Source of the DNA: Candidatus Moranbacteria bacterium RIFCSPHIGHO2_02_FULL_40_12b
GTDB lineage: Bacteria > Patescibacteriota > Minisyncoccia > Moranbacterales > 2-12-FULL-40-10
Direction of reading: 5' to 3'
DNA: 31,030 nt
Assembly (NCBI GenBank): GCA_001784725.1
Contig: MFRX01000001.1
Location: 58,825-89,854, forward strand
The position numbers were made by a program, and so were the translations under genes. Below are positions 7,025 to 15,226 of the stretch, one piece after another. Under the pieces are notes generated by a model, which saw only the letters and a program-made list of their open reading frames with translations, did no database searches and was not told the origin of the DNA. How positions within the stretch are numbered: position 1 is the stretch's first letter; each line of letters begins with the position of its first letter.

Positions 7025-9031
7025 ATGTCCGCAGAATCCTATGCCATTATTACGTCGCTTGTAGCAATCGCATTCGCGCTGTATCTTAGCCGGAAAATAA
7101 AAAATTTTCCGGAAGGCGAAGGGAAAATGGTTGAAATCGCCAGCGCTATCCGGGAGGGAGCTAAGGCCTATCTCAACCGCCAGTACAAGGCCGTCGCCTA
7201 TGTCGCTTTTTTCACGGCGGCCATAATTTATTTCACGCTCGGGCTGACCACCGCTATCGGTTTTTTAATCGGCGCGGCGGCTTCGGCGCTGGCCGGATAT
7301 ATCGGGATGAATGTCGCGGTGAGAGCCAATGTCAGAACGGCTGAAGCGGCAAAATCCGGACTGGAAAAAGCCATGGAAGTCGCTTTCAGGGGCGGGGCAG
7401 TCACTGGACTTTTGGTGGTAGGTCTTGGCCTTTTAGTGGTTGCGGGATTTTTCGCGCTTACCGGAGACATTAAAGCGCTGATCGGAGTGGGTTTTGGCGG
7501 ATCGCTGATTTCAATTTTCGCGCGGCTTGGCGGAGGAATCTTCACTAAAGCGGCGGATGTCGGAGCGGACCTGGTTGGTAAAGTGGAAGCGGGAATTCCC
7601 GAAGACGACCCGAGAAATCCGGCGGTGATCGCCGATAATGTCGGAGACAACGTCGGGGACTGCGCCGGGATGGCAGCCGATCTTTTTGAGACCTACGCGG
7701 TGACGGCCATCGCGGCGATGATTCTGGGATCGTTCACTTTTGTTTCTTTCGGAAACGCGGTTCTCTACCCATTGGCGCTCGGAGCGGCTTCAATAGTCGC
7801 TTCAATTTTAGGAATATATTTTGTGCGGCTGGGCTCTTCCAGAAATATAATGGGAGCTTTGTATAAAGGCCTTATCGCTTCTTCAATTATCGCGCTTCTT
7901 TTATTTTATCCTATTACCAAGTCAATGATGGCAGACAATGGTAATTACGATTTTCTTAATATTTATTACTCCGCCGTGGTGGGAATTATCATTACGGCTC
8001 TGATGGTGATAATCACCGAATATTACACTTCAAAAAAATTCCGGCCGGTCAAAGCCATTGCCAAGGCGTCGGAAACCGGGCACGGAACCAATATCATAAT
8101 GGGACTGGCGATGAGCATGGAAGCGACCGCCCTTCCGGTAATCGTGATTGTGGCCGGAATCCTGGCATCCTACGGATTTGCCGGACTTTATGGAGTGGCC
8201 GTCGCGGTGATGAGCATGCTTTCAATGGCGGGAATAATCGTGGCCATTGACTCGTTCGGACCGATTACGGACAACGCCGGCGGAATCGCGGAAATGGCAA
8301 AAATGGATTCATCCGTTCGCGAAGTGACGGACGCGCTGGACGCGGTGGGAAATACCACCAAAGCGGTAACTAAGGGATACGCTATCGCTTCGGCGGGACT
8401 GGCGGCGATAGTGCTTTTCTCCGCGTATTTTCAGGAGCTGGTTGAGCGGGGAAAAGAAATCGCGGGCTTTAAATTGGATTTTGAACTTAATAATGTTAAT
8501 GTGCTTATCGGTTTGTTTATCGGCGGGATGATTCCTTATCTTTTCAGTTCCATAAGCATGCGGGCGGTTTCCAAGGCGGCTGGTTCGGTCGTGGAAGAAG
8601 TGCGGAGGCAATTTCGGGAAATCAAAGGTATAATGGAAGGAACGGCCAAGCCCGATTACGCTCGATGCGTTGATATCGTGACGAAATCCGCCATAAAAGA
8701 GATGGTTATCCCGGCGCTTATTCCGGTTCTTGTTCCGGTAATTGTCGGGAAATTTCTCGGGCCGGAAGCATTGGGCGGGCTTTTGGTCGGCGCCATTATT
8801 ACCGGCCTTTTTGTGGCCATTTCAATGACTTCGGGCGGAGGCGCCTGGGATAACGCGAAAAAATATATCGAAGAGGGAAACTTCGGAGGAAAAGGATCTT
8901 TTGCCCATAAGGCGGCGGTGACCGGCGATACGGTCGGCGACCCGTACAAAGACACGGCCGGTCCGGCCATTAACCCAATGATTAAGATAATTAATATCGT
9001 CGCGCTTCTTATCGCAGGATTGATAATTTAA
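7025..9031 (+). CDS. hppA: Membrane-bound proton-pumping pyrophosphatase (K+-independent type)
   Basis: This integral membrane enzyme hydrolyses pyrophosphate and pumps H+ (some relatives pump Na+). The 668 residues (usual 660-800) form about 15-16 membrane helices. The substrate-binding loops are intact: KAADVGADLVGKVE, then EDDPRNPAVIADNVGDNVGD, then DSFGPITDNAGGIAEM, and near the C-terminus KAAVTGDTVGDPYKDTAGP. The subtype site reads GNTTKAVTKGY with Lys446. In characterised members a Lys at this position replaces the K+ ion, so the enzyme should not need potassium. This may help a fermentative, ATP-poor cell recover energy from pyrophosphate. No Shine-Dalgarno is visible. It is flanked by inverted-repeat spacers on both sides. 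Confidence 0.97.
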   Translation: MSAESYAIITSLVAIAFALYLSRKIKNFPEGEGKMVEIASAIREGAKAYLNRQYKAVAYVAFFTAAIIYFTLGLTTAIGFLIGAAASALAGYIGMNVAVRANVRTAEAAKSGLEKAMEVAFRGGAVTGLLVVGLGLLVVAGFFALTGDIKALIGVGFGGSLISIFARLGGGIFTKAADVGADLVGKVEAGIPEDDPRNPAVIADNVGDNVGDCAGMAADLFETYAVTAIAAMILGSFTFVSFGNAVLYPLALGAASIVASILGIYFVRLGSSRNIMGALYKGLIASSIIALLLFYPITKSMMADNGNYDFLNIYYSAVVGIIITALMVIITEYYTSKKFRPVKAIAKASETGHGTNIIMGLAMSMEATALPVIVIVAGILASYGFAGLYGVAVAVMSMLSMAGIIVAIDSFGPITDNAGGIAEMAKMDSSVREVTDALDAVGNTTKAVTKGYAIASAGLAAIVLFSAYFQELVERGKEIAGFKLDFELNNVNVLIGLFIGGMIPYLFSSISMRAVSKAAGSVVEEVRRQFREIKGIMEGTAKPDYARCVDIVTKSAIKEMVIPALIPVLVPVIVGKFLGPEALGGLLVGAIITGLFVAISMTSGGGAWDNAKKYIEEGNFGGKGSFAHKAAVTGDTVGDPYKDTAGPAINPMIKIINIVALLIAGLII

Positions 9032-9032
9032 C

Positions 9033-9143
9033 TTTACGAATTACTAATCTTTTACGAATATACTAATGCCCGACATAGTTTTAAGAGTGAAAAAAAACTG
9101 TAATATAAATTCGTATATTCGTAAAAGATTAGTAATTAGTAAA
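9033..9143. repeat. Inverted-repeat spacer, TTACGAATTACTAAT family, copy A
   Basis: Arms at 9033-9067 and 9109-9143 are 35 bases each and complementary except for about two positions, with a 41-base loop. The arms are built from ACGAAT and ACTAAT units. The element starts one base after the hppA stop codon and ends four bases before the tig start. Related elements are at 10438-10557 and 14560-14668. Confidence 0.85.
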
Positions 9144-9147
9144 ATAA

Positions 9148-10437
9148 ATGATTATTGACATTAAAAAACTTCAACATTCGGAAATTGAAATAAAATTTTC
9201 CATTCCCTGGGACGAGTGGAAAATTTTTTTGGACGAGGCCGCGGCGGATTTTTCCAAAGAACTGAAAATAAAGGGATTCCGCCCTGGAAAAGCTCCGCGG
9301 GATATGGTTGAACAGCGAGTCGGGAAAAAGGCACTTCTCGATTCAGCCGCGGAAAAAGCCGTCAGGAAAAAATATGCCGATTTTTTGAAAAATGAAAAAA
9401 TAAGCGCGCTGGGATCACCGCGGGCGGAAATTCTGAAACTGGCGGAGGGCAATAACTTGGAATTTAAAATCACAACGGCCGTAATGCCGGAAATTGAAAT
9501 AGAATCGTGGGAAAAAGAAATAAAGAAACTCAACGTTGATTTCAAAAAAAAGGAAGTAAAAATAGCGGAAGACGAAGTAGAAAAAGAAATCGGGAAAATC
9601 GCGGAAAGCCGGGCGAAACTTATTACGGTCAGTCGCGAAGCGAAAAAAGGCGACGCGGTTTTTCTTGATTTTAAGGCCTTGCAAGGCGGGGTTCCGATCG
9701 AAAACGGTTCTGGAAAAAATCATCCACTGATTTTGGGGAGCGGTGTTTTTATTCCCGGCTTTGAAGAAAATATCATCGGCCTGAAGGAAAAAGAAGAAAA
9801 GAACTTTGAACTGGATTTCCCCGGAAATTATCACGAAAAAAATTTAGCCGGAAAAAAGGCCGCCTTTAACGTTAAAATAAATCTGGTGCAAGAACGGCAA
9901 ATTCCCCCAATTAACGACGAATTCGCGAAATCACTCGGAGATTTTGAGAACTTAGAAAAATTAAGGGCAAGCGTCAGGGAAGGAATAAAAGAAGAAAAAA
10001 CAAATGAGAGAAAAGAAAAAAGGAGAAGTGATATTATAGGGAAAATTATTGAAAAATCCAAAGCGGACTTGCCTGAGATTCTAGTTTCTTCCGAAATATT
10101 GAAAATGGCGGAGGAGTTAGAAATGCAAATAGAAAAAACCGGAATGAAATTAGATGATTATCTTAATAAAATTAAAAAGAAAAAGGAAGATCTGGAAAAA
10201 GAATGGCAGCCCGAGGCGGTTCGAAGGGTAAAGGCGGCTTTTATTCTGGAAAAACTGGCCAAGGAAAATAATATTGAAGTTCCCAACAAGGAAATCGAGA
10301 AAGAAATGAACGAAGTAATCCAGCGCTACAAGAAAATAAAAGACGCCGAGAAGAATATTGATTTGGGAAGGTTGTATAATTATGTGAGAGGAGTATTATT
10401 GAATGAGAAAGTTTTTGAGTATTTGGAGAGATTATAA
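9148..10437 (+). CDS. tig: Trigger factor, ribosome-associated chaperone and prolyl isomerase
   Basis: Trigger factor binds the ribosome exit site (protein L23) and shields nascent chains. The 429-residue protein has the N-terminal ribosome-binding domain with the signature GFRPGKAP near residue 43. An FKBP-type PPIase domain follows at about 150-245 (KGDAVFLDF, then LGSGVFIPGFEENIIGLK). The helical C-terminal domain runs to the end and contains NDEFAKSLGDFENLEKLR. The length is normal (430-450). Order and neighbours (tig then clpP) match the common tig-clpP arrangement of bacteria, although here a 140-base inverted-repeat spacer separates them and no clpX follows. The start ATG 9148 has no clear Shine-Dalgarno. 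Confidence 0.96.
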   Translation: MIIDIKKLQHSEIEIKFSIPWDEWKIFLDEAAADFSKELKIKGFRPGKAPRDMVEQRVGKKALLDSAAEKAVRKKYADFLKNEKISALGSPRAEILKLAEGNNLEFKITTAVMPEIEIESWEKEIKKLNVDFKKKEVKIAEDEVEKEIGKIAESRAKLITVSREAKKGDAVFLDFKALQGGVPIENGSGKNHPLILGSGVFIPGFEENIIGLKEKEEKNFELDFPGNYHEKNLAGKKAAFNVKINLVQERQIPPINDEFAKSLGDFENLEKLRASVREGIKEEKTNERKEKRRSDIIGKIIEKSKADLPEILVSSEILKMAEELEMQIEKTGMKLDDYLNKIKKKKEDLEKEWQPEAVRRVKAAFILEKLAKENNIEVPNKEIEKEMNEVIQRYKKIKDAEKNIDLGRLYNYVRGVLLNEKVFEYLERL

Positions 10438-10557
10438 TCTTTACTAATTACGAATTTAGTACGAATATACTAATAACCAGGAAATAAAACTTTATTTAGA
10501 GAAAATTTTCACAACACAAATTCGTATATTAGTAAGAGATTAGTAATTAGTAAAGGT
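10438..10557. repeat. Inverted-repeat spacer, TTACGAATTACTAAT family, copy B
   Basis: The left arm at 10438-10474 (TCTTTACTAATTACGAATTT...) and the right arm at about 10520-10556 (ATTCGTATATTAGTAAGAG...) are complementary with several mismatches. The same ACGAAT/ACTAAT units occur as in the copies after hppA and rny. The element occupies the tig-clpP gap. Confidence 0.8.
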
Positions 10558-10577
10558 TACAATTAGTAAAAAAAATT

Positions 10578-11162
10578 ATGAAAAACCAATATTTAATCCC
10601 CACCGTCATTGAAAAAACCAACTACGGCGAGCGGGCCTATGACATTTATTCGCGGCTTCTCAAAGACCGGATAATTTTTATCGGCGGACCGATTGAAGAT
10701 ATGATGGCCAATTCGGTCATTGCCCAGCTTCTTTTTTTGGAGTCGCAAAATTCCAAGGAAGACATTAAGATCTATATCAATTCCCCAGGCGGAGTGGTGA
10801 CTTCGGCTTTGGCCATCTATGACACGATGCAGTATGTGAAGCCCGATGTCCAGACGATTTGCGTGGGTTTGGCCGCTTCCGGCGCGGCACTGCTTCTGGC
10901 AGCCGGAAAAAAAGGGAAAAGAATGATTCTTCCCAACGGGGAAGTGCTGATCCATCAGGTAATGGGCGGCGCGCAAGGGCAAGCCACTGACGTGGATATT
11001 CACGCCAGGCATATTCTTTTGGTAAAAGAGCGCCTCAATAAAATACTTTCCCAGCATACCGGAAAGCCGATGGATAAAGTGGAGCACGACACCGAGCGCG
11101 ACTACTTTATGAGCGCGGAAGAAGCCAAGGACTACGGAATTGTGGATAAAATTATTAAGTAA
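10578..11162 (+). CDS. clpP: ATP-dependent Clp protease proteolytic subunit
   Basis: ClpP is the barrel-forming serine peptidase that degrades proteins fed to it by ClpX or ClpA/C. The 194-residue protein has the full catalytic triad. Ser101 lies in GLAASGAA, His126 in VLIHQVMGG and Asp175 in DTERDYF, with spacing identical to the E. coli enzyme (25 and 49 residues). The Gly-rich NSPGGVVTSALAIYDTM region is also present. Typical length is 190-210, and it appears complete and active. No partner ATPase gene lies in the window. It is convergent with gpmI, and the 24-base gap between them is a perfect palindrome that includes bases of both stop codons. Confidence 0.97.
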   Translation: MKNQYLIPTVIEKTNYGERAYDIYSRLLKDRIIFIGGPIEDMMANSVIAQLLFLESQNSKEDIKIYINSPGGVVTSALAIYDTMQYVKPDVQTICVGLAASGAALLLAAGKKGKRMILPNGEVLIHQVMGGAQGQATDVDIHARHILLVKERLNKILSQHTGKPMDKVEHDTERDYFMSAEEAKDYGIVDKIIK

Positions 11163-11188
11163 CTTAAGATTCTTAAGAATCTTAAGTT
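11161..11188. repeat. Perfect 28-bp palindrome between clpP and gpmI
   Basis: AACTTAAGATTC and its complement flank a central TTAA. The palindrome includes the last two bases of the clpP stop codon and the last two (plus-strand first two) bases of the gpmI stop codon. It has no long T run, so it may be a weak bidirectional terminator or an mRNA 3'-end protecting hairpin. Confidence 0.75.
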
Positions 11189-12767
11189 ACTTAAGAAGTG
11201 GCAGCAAGCTTTCCCCATTCATTTCCGGGGGTTTTTTTATTTTCAGAATATCCAGAATCGTCGGCGCGACGTCGGAAAGCAGGCCGCTCACCTGGCTTTC
11301 TTCCCTTATTATTTCTTCCGTCGGTCTTTCCCGGCCGTTATCAGGAGTCACGAACCAAAGCGGAACAGGATTTTTTGAATGTTCCGTATCTTTCTCGCCG
11401 CTGTATTTATTAATTATCTCTTCGATGTTTCCGTGGTCGGCGGTAATCAAAGCGCATCCTCCCGCGTTCAAAATTTCCGGCACTAAAATTGACAAGCTTT
11501 TATCAATCGATTCGGCCGCGGCAATGCAGGCCTTTTCATTGCCAGTGTGGCCGACAATATCCGCGTTAGCGTAATTAATCAGAATAAAATCGTATTTGCC
11601 TGATTTTATCGCCTCTATTGATTTTTCGGTTACTTTATAAGCGCTCATTTCCGGGGATTCGTCGAATTTTGACACGGAAGGAGACGGAATTAAAACTCTT
11701 TCCTCTCCCAGCCATGGATCCTCCTTTCCGCCGTTGAAAAAATATGTCACATGGGCGTATTTTTCAGTCTCGGCGACACGGAATTGTTTTAAATTATTCT
11801 TGCTTAATATTTCTCCCAAGCCGTTTGCTATTTTGGTTGGCGGAAAAGCGGCGGCCACTGGGAGATCTTTTTCATATTCCGTCATTGTGACAAAATTAAG
11901 GTCTAGCATTTTCGGCCGCCTGAATTTTTCAAAACCGGGAAGGATGAATGCTTTAGTAAGCTCTCTTGAACGGTCTTCCCGGAAATTAAAGAATATCACC
12001 GAGTCCTTATCTTTAATCAGTCCTAAGGTGCGGCCATTTTCAACGACAACCGCCGGCTCGATATATTCATCCGTAGTTTCCTTGGCATACGAGTCCTGGA
12101 GATATTTAACCGGGTCGCTTATTATTTCACCTTTTCCTTCAGCCAGCAGCCGATATGCCTTTTCAACCCTATCCCAATTATTATTCCTGTCCATAGCCCA
12201 ATATCTTCCGCAAACCGAAGCTATTTTTCCAATCCCGTAATTTTTCAGCTTCTCCCCGAGGTCTCTTATGACTTTTGTTCCGGCCGTAGGGGAAGAATCT
12301 CTTCCATCCGTAAAAACATGGACAAAAACATTTTCTATCTTATGGTTCTTTGCCATTTCCAAAAGAGCGTAAAGATGAAGGGTATATGAATGAACCGTGC
12401 CGTCGCCCAAAAGGCCCAAAAAATGAAGAGAACTCTTATTTTTTTTCGCGCTGTTCATCGCTGAAAGCAAAGAGCCGTTCTTAAAAAAAGATCTGTCTTG
12501 GATGGCCAGCGTGATTCGGGGCAAGCTCTGATAAATTATTCTTCCCGCCCCCATGGTCATATGGCCCACTTCGCTGTTTCCAGATTCTCCCCATGGTATT
12601 CCGACGGAGATTCCCGATGCCTGGATGGCCGTCAACGGATAAAATTTGTTTAATTTATCAATCGCAGGCAAGTTTGCTTTTTTCAGAACGTTTCCCTGGA
12701 GGCTGTCGCTTAGTCCCCAGCCGTCCAAAATGACAAGAGTTATTGGTTTGTATTTTTTTTCCTCCAT
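11187..12767 (-). CDS. gpmI: 2,3-bisphosphoglycerate-independent phosphoglycerate mutase
   Basis: This glycolytic enzyme interconverts 3- and 2-phosphoglycerate using two Mn2+ ions and a phosphoserine intermediate. The 526-residue protein shows the alkaline-phosphatase-fold metal motif VILDGWG and the nucleophile Ser65 in WGESGNSEVGH. It also has the substrate region FTDGRDSSPTAG and the late metal motifs NYANADIVGHTGN and ITADHGNIEE. Length is normal (about 510-550). I prefer ATG 12767 (MEEKKYKPITL). The in-frame ATG at 12776 overlaps the predicted -10 element, so the mRNA may be leaderless. It is transcribed divergently from rny and convergently with clpP. It is the only glycolytic gene in the window. 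Confidence 0.96.
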   Translation of the reverse strand: MEEKKYKPITLVILDGWGLSDSLQGNVLKKANLPAIDKLNKFYPLTAIQASGISVGIPWGESGNSEVGHMTMGAGRIIYQSLPRITLAIQDRSFFKNGSLLSAMNSAKKNKSSLHFLGLLGDGTVHSYTLHLYALLEMAKNHKIENVFVHVFTDGRDSSPTAGTKVIRDLGEKLKNYGIGKIASVCGRYWAMDRNNNWDRVEKAYRLLAEGKGEIISDPVKYLQDSYAKETTDEYIEPAVVVENGRTLGLIKDKDSVIFFNFREDRSRELTKAFILPGFEKFRRPKMLDLNFVTMTEYEKDLPVAAAFPPTKIANGLGEILSKNNLKQFRVAETEKYAHVTYFFNGGKEDPWLGEERVLIPSPSVSKFDESPEMSAYKVTEKSIEAIKSGKYDFILINYANADIVGHTGNEKACIAAAESIDKSLSILVPEILNAGGCALITADHGNIEEIINKYSGEKDTEHSKNPVPLWFVTPDNGRERPTEEIIREESQVSGLLSDVAPTILDILKIKKPPEMNGESLLPLLK

Positions 12768-12774
12768 GATGACC

Positions 12775-12804
12775 ATTTTATCATTAATCCGCTTCTTTTG
12801 ACAA
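12775..12804 (-). promoter_or_regulatory. Sigma-70-type promoter for gpmI
   Basis: On the minus strand, TTGTCA (12804-12799), an 18-base spacer, then TAAAAT (12780-12775). Predicted initiation falls at about 12768, at or next to the second ATG of gpmI. The -35 box overlaps the opposite-strand -35 of the rny-side promoter. Confidence 0.5.
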
Positions 12805-12826
12805 AAATTTTTTTCTGGTATATTAT
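12798..12826 (+). promoter_or_regulatory. Sigma-70-type promoter directed towards rny
   Basis: TTGACA (12798-12803), 17-base spacer, TATTAT (12821-12826). It would give a leader of about 190 bases before rny. The rest of the gap to 13024 contains a degenerate GC-rich repeat (12884-12924) and no convincing gene. Confidence 0.6.
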
Positions 12827-13024
12827 TTTAATCGGATTAATCAGATTAATAATTGTTGTAAAACTTTCATTTGGTAGCTTGATTCCCCACTCCGCTTCAA
12901 CCTTAAGGGCAGGGGCGAGAGTTGGAAAAAATACGGTTAAAACATAATAAATAACCTCAAAATTCATCAATGTTTCCGGGGTTTGAAAAAATTATGGCCT
13001 ATCAACTGAATAGTTCAAAAATAT

Positions 13025-14557
13025 ATGGAAGTAAGTTTAACTTATCTGGCTTTTTTGTTTTTATCCTTGGCGGCTGGTTCCCTTCTCGGCTACTTTGCCA
13101 GGCAAACAATCGCTAAAAAGCAACTCGGCACGGCGGAAGGGAAAATTGCCAAAATGATGGAGGAGGCCGAAAAAAAATCTGAAGAGACAAAATTAGAAGC
13201 GGAGAAAAAAGCGGTGGCTATAATAGAAGAAGCCAGAACTAAAGAAAAAGAGAGGGAAAATCAGCTGATTCGCATGGAAGAGCGTTTGGAAAAAAGAGAG
13301 GAGATGCTTGACAAACGGCTGAATGATCTGGAGAGAGGAAGAAAAATTCTGGAACAGAAAGCGGAAGAAATAAGAAATATCCGCAAAGAAGCGGAAGAAA
13401 CGAGAAAAAAGGAATTAAACCGGCTGGAAAAAATCGCCGGACTTTCAAAGGACCAAGCAAAGAAAATACTCCTTCAGCTTACCGAGGAGGAAAACAGGGA
13501 AATTATCGCTCAAAGAATCGCAAAACTGGAAAAGGAAGGCAAAGAGGAGCTGGAAAAAAGATCACTGGATTTAATGACTCAGGTCATCCAGAAATACGCG
13601 GGGTCGCACGCCAGCGAAGTCACTACCTCCACCATTTCCATTCCTTCGGATGAAGTGAAAGGAAGAATAATCGGGCGGGAAGGGCGAAATATTAAAACAC
13701 TGGAGAAACTGACCGGAGTGGAAATAATAGTTGACGATACTCCGGAAGCGGTGGTTATTTCCGGATTTGATCCGGTACGCCGCGAAATTGCCAAAATTTC
13801 ATTGGAAAAATTGATAAGCGACGGAAGAATACATCCGGGAAGAATAGAGGAAGCGGTTGAATTCGCCAAAAAGGAAATTGAAAATAAAATAAAGGAAGCC
13901 GGCGAGGCGGCGACTTATGATGTGGGGATAGTGGGCCTTGACCCCAAATTAATTTATATACTGGGGCGTTTAAGATACCGGACAAGCTACGGGCAGAATG
14001 TGCTCCTCCATTCTTTGGAAGTAGCTCACCTGGCGGGGGCGCTAGCCGCGGAACTGGGAGCTGACGTAAACGTGGCGAAGAAAGCGGGACTCCTGCATGA
14101 TATCGGAAAAGCAGTCGATCACGAGATTCAGGGAAGCCATGTTGAAATCGGAGTCAGAATTCTGGATAAATTCGGAATAGCGAAAGAGGTGATAGACGCT
14201 ATCAAACCGCATCACGAAGAATATCCTTTTGAATCAAAAGAATCGTTTCTTGTCGCCGCGGCTGACGCGATTTCTGCCAGCCGGCCGGGAGCCAGAAAAG
14301 ACACTCTGGAAAATTATCTCAAACGGCTGGAAGAGCTTGAAGCGGCAGCGAACTCATTTCCCGAGGTGGAAAAATCATATGCCATTCAAGCAGGAAGGGA
14401 AATCAGGGTATTCGTGAAGCCCGAAAAAATTGATGATTTAGGAGCGCTGAAGCTCGCCCGCCAGATTGCCGACAAAATTGAACAAGAACTGAAATATCCG
14501 GGAGAGATTAAGGTTAATGTTTTAAGGGAAGTAAGGGCAGTGGAATTCGCGAGATAA
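13025..14557 (+). CDS. rny: Ribonuclease Y
   Basis: RNase Y is a membrane-anchored endoribonuclease that starts mRNA decay. The 510-residue protein has one N-terminal membrane helix (about residues 5-22) and a long charged coiled coil (about 28-195, rich in E/K/R). A KH RNA-binding domain follows (about 205-265, GRIIGREGRNIKTLEKLTG), then an HD phosphodiesterase domain (about 325-420). The HD signature is LLHDIGKAVDHE, with His and Asp metal ligands intact and HHEEYPFE further on. The usual length is about 520 residues. ATG 13025 has no Shine-Dalgarno. A promoter lies about 200 bases upstream. The inverted-repeat spacer that follows separates it from the HU gene. Confidence 0.97.
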   Translation: MEVSLTYLAFLFLSLAAGSLLGYFARQTIAKKQLGTAEGKIAKMMEEAEKKSEETKLEAEKKAVAIIEEARTKEKERENQLIRMEERLEKREEMLDKRLNDLERGRKILEQKAEEIRNIRKEAEETRKKELNRLEKIAGLSKDQAKKILLQLTEEENREIIAQRIAKLEKEGKEELEKRSLDLMTQVIQKYAGSHASEVTTSTISIPSDEVKGRIIGREGRNIKTLEKLTGVEIIVDDTPEAVVISGFDPVRREIAKISLEKLISDGRIHPGRIEEAVEFAKKEIENKIKEAGEAATYDVGIVGLDPKLIYILGRLRYRTSYGQNVLLHSLEVAHLAGALAAELGADVNVAKKAGLLHDIGKAVDHEIQGSHVEIGVRILDKFGIAKEVIDAIKPHHEEYPFESKESFLVAAADAISASRPGARKDTLENYLKRLEELEAAANSFPEVEKSYAIQAGREIRVFVKPEKIDDLGALKLARQIADKIEQELKYPGEIKVNVLREVRAVEFAR

Positions 14558-14559
14558 CC

Positions 14560-14668
14560 TTTACGAATTACTAATCAAATACTAATATACTAATGATACT
14601 AAATTGGCTATTATTGAATATATTGCCATAAATATTAGTATATTCGTATCCAATTCGTAATTAGTAAA
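14560..14668. repeat. Inverted-repeat spacer, TTACGAATTACTAAT family, copy C
   Basis: Arms at 14560-14594 and 14634-14668 are complementary with several mismatches, with a 39-base loop. They use the same ACGAAT/ACTAAT units as the elements after hppA and tig. It begins two bases after the rny stop codon. Confidence 0.85.
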
Positions 14669-14693
14669 CATTTTCTAGAGAGGCAGGTGTATT

Positions 14694-14975
14694 ATGGCAA
14701 ATATTAATAAAGATTCATTAGTGGATTACATCGCGACAAAATTGGAACTTTCCAAGAAGGACGTGGAAAGTGTCATTGATAATCTTGCGGAAAAAATCAC
14801 GGAAGAAATCAGAGGCGGGAATAAAGTGACAATTACCGGCTTTGGAACTTTCCGGGTTTCCAAGAGAGCGGCGCGCGCAGGCATCAATCCCCAGACAAAA
14901 GAAAGGATTCAAATCCCGGCGATGAACGTTCCCAAATTCACTGCCGGAAAAACGCTTAAAGAAGCGGTTAAATAA
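14694..14975 (+). CDS. HU-family nucleoid DNA-binding protein
   Basis: This 93-residue protein (usual 90-95) has the family signature: the helical N-half NKDSLVDYIATKLELSKKDVE, then GNKVTITGFGTFRVSKRAARAG, and the DNA-arm region GINPQTKERIQIPA with the Pro that intercalates in the minor groove. It ends KFTAGKTLKEAVK. HU dimers bend and compact DNA. The start follows a purine-rich AGAGAGGCAGGTG about 7-8 bases upstream, a better ribosome site than most genes here have, consistent with abundant expression. A strong intrinsic terminator follows at 15007-15046. HU and IHF subunits cannot be told apart from one gene, but as a single copy it most likely acts as a homodimer. Confidence 0.95.
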   Translation: MANINKDSLVDYIATKLELSKKDVESVIDNLAEKITEEIRGGNKVTITGFGTFRVSKRAARAGINPQTKERIQIPAMNVPKFTAGKTLKEAVK

Positions 14976-15006
14976 AATTATTTTAAACCTTCAAAATATA
15001 TAAACA

Positions 15007-15046
15007 GAATCCCCTTTTTAAAACGCGGGGATTTTGTTGTTTTTAG
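15007..15046 (+). terminator. Rho-independent terminator after the HU gene
   Basis: Stem AATCCCC (15008-15014) / GGGGATT (15027-15033) is followed by TTGTTGTTTTT. Confidence 0.85.
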
Positions 15047-15058
15047 AAATTCAAAAAA

Positions 15059-15087
15059 TTGACCAGCGGAAAATTTAAAGTTATGAT
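15059..15087 (+). promoter_or_regulatory. Sigma-70 promoter of the tRNA-Pro locus
   Basis: TTGACC (15059-15064), 17-base spacer, TATGAT (15082-15087), starting transcripts near 15094. It lies upstream of the partial tRNA copy, so the GIY-YIG gene and the intact tRNA-Pro would be on one transcript. The leader contains a hairpin CCATTGC / GCAATGG at 15119-15144. Confidence 0.65.
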
Positions 15088-15156
15088 TTTAAGTAGCAAT
15101 AAACAGGGCAGAGCTATGCCATTGCAACAGGGTGAACGCAATGGAAAAAAATAATA

Positions 15157-15211
15157 CGGGGTGTCGTATACCGCCTGCGGCTGCAGCCGCGAAGCGGCAG
15201 GCCGGTAGTAC
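15157..15211 (+). pseudogene. Duplicated 5' part of tRNA-Pro, split by a 31-base hairpin
   Basis: Positions 15157-15172 and 15204-15211 reproduce exactly the first 24 bases of the intact tRNA-Pro at 15473. These cover the acceptor 5' strand and the D arm. Between them, in the D loop, sits the 31-base hairpin at 15173-15203. After GGTAGTAC the sequence diverges, so no anticodon or T arm follows. It cannot be a working tRNA. Confidence 0.85.
15173..15203. repeat. GC-rich palindromic repeat inserted in the tRNA fragment
   Basis: Outer arms GCCTGC / GCAGGC and an inner GGCTGCAGCC palindrome form a compact GC-rich hairpin absent from the intact tRNA copy. It looks like a small palindromic repeat inserted into the D-loop sequence. 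Confidence 0.7.
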
Positions 15212-15226
15212 ACATTACTTCAAGAT

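Noticed and set aside
12884..12924. The GC-rich CCCCACTCCG...GGGCAGGGGCG stretch before rny as another copy of the copA palindrome
   Set aside because: It shares the general look but too few bases match to call it a copy.
12970..13113. A 47-residue frame starting MFPGFEKIMAYQLN that overlaps the start of rny
   Set aside because: Two thirds of it is the rny coding sequence in another frame; there is no Shine-Dalgarno or domain.
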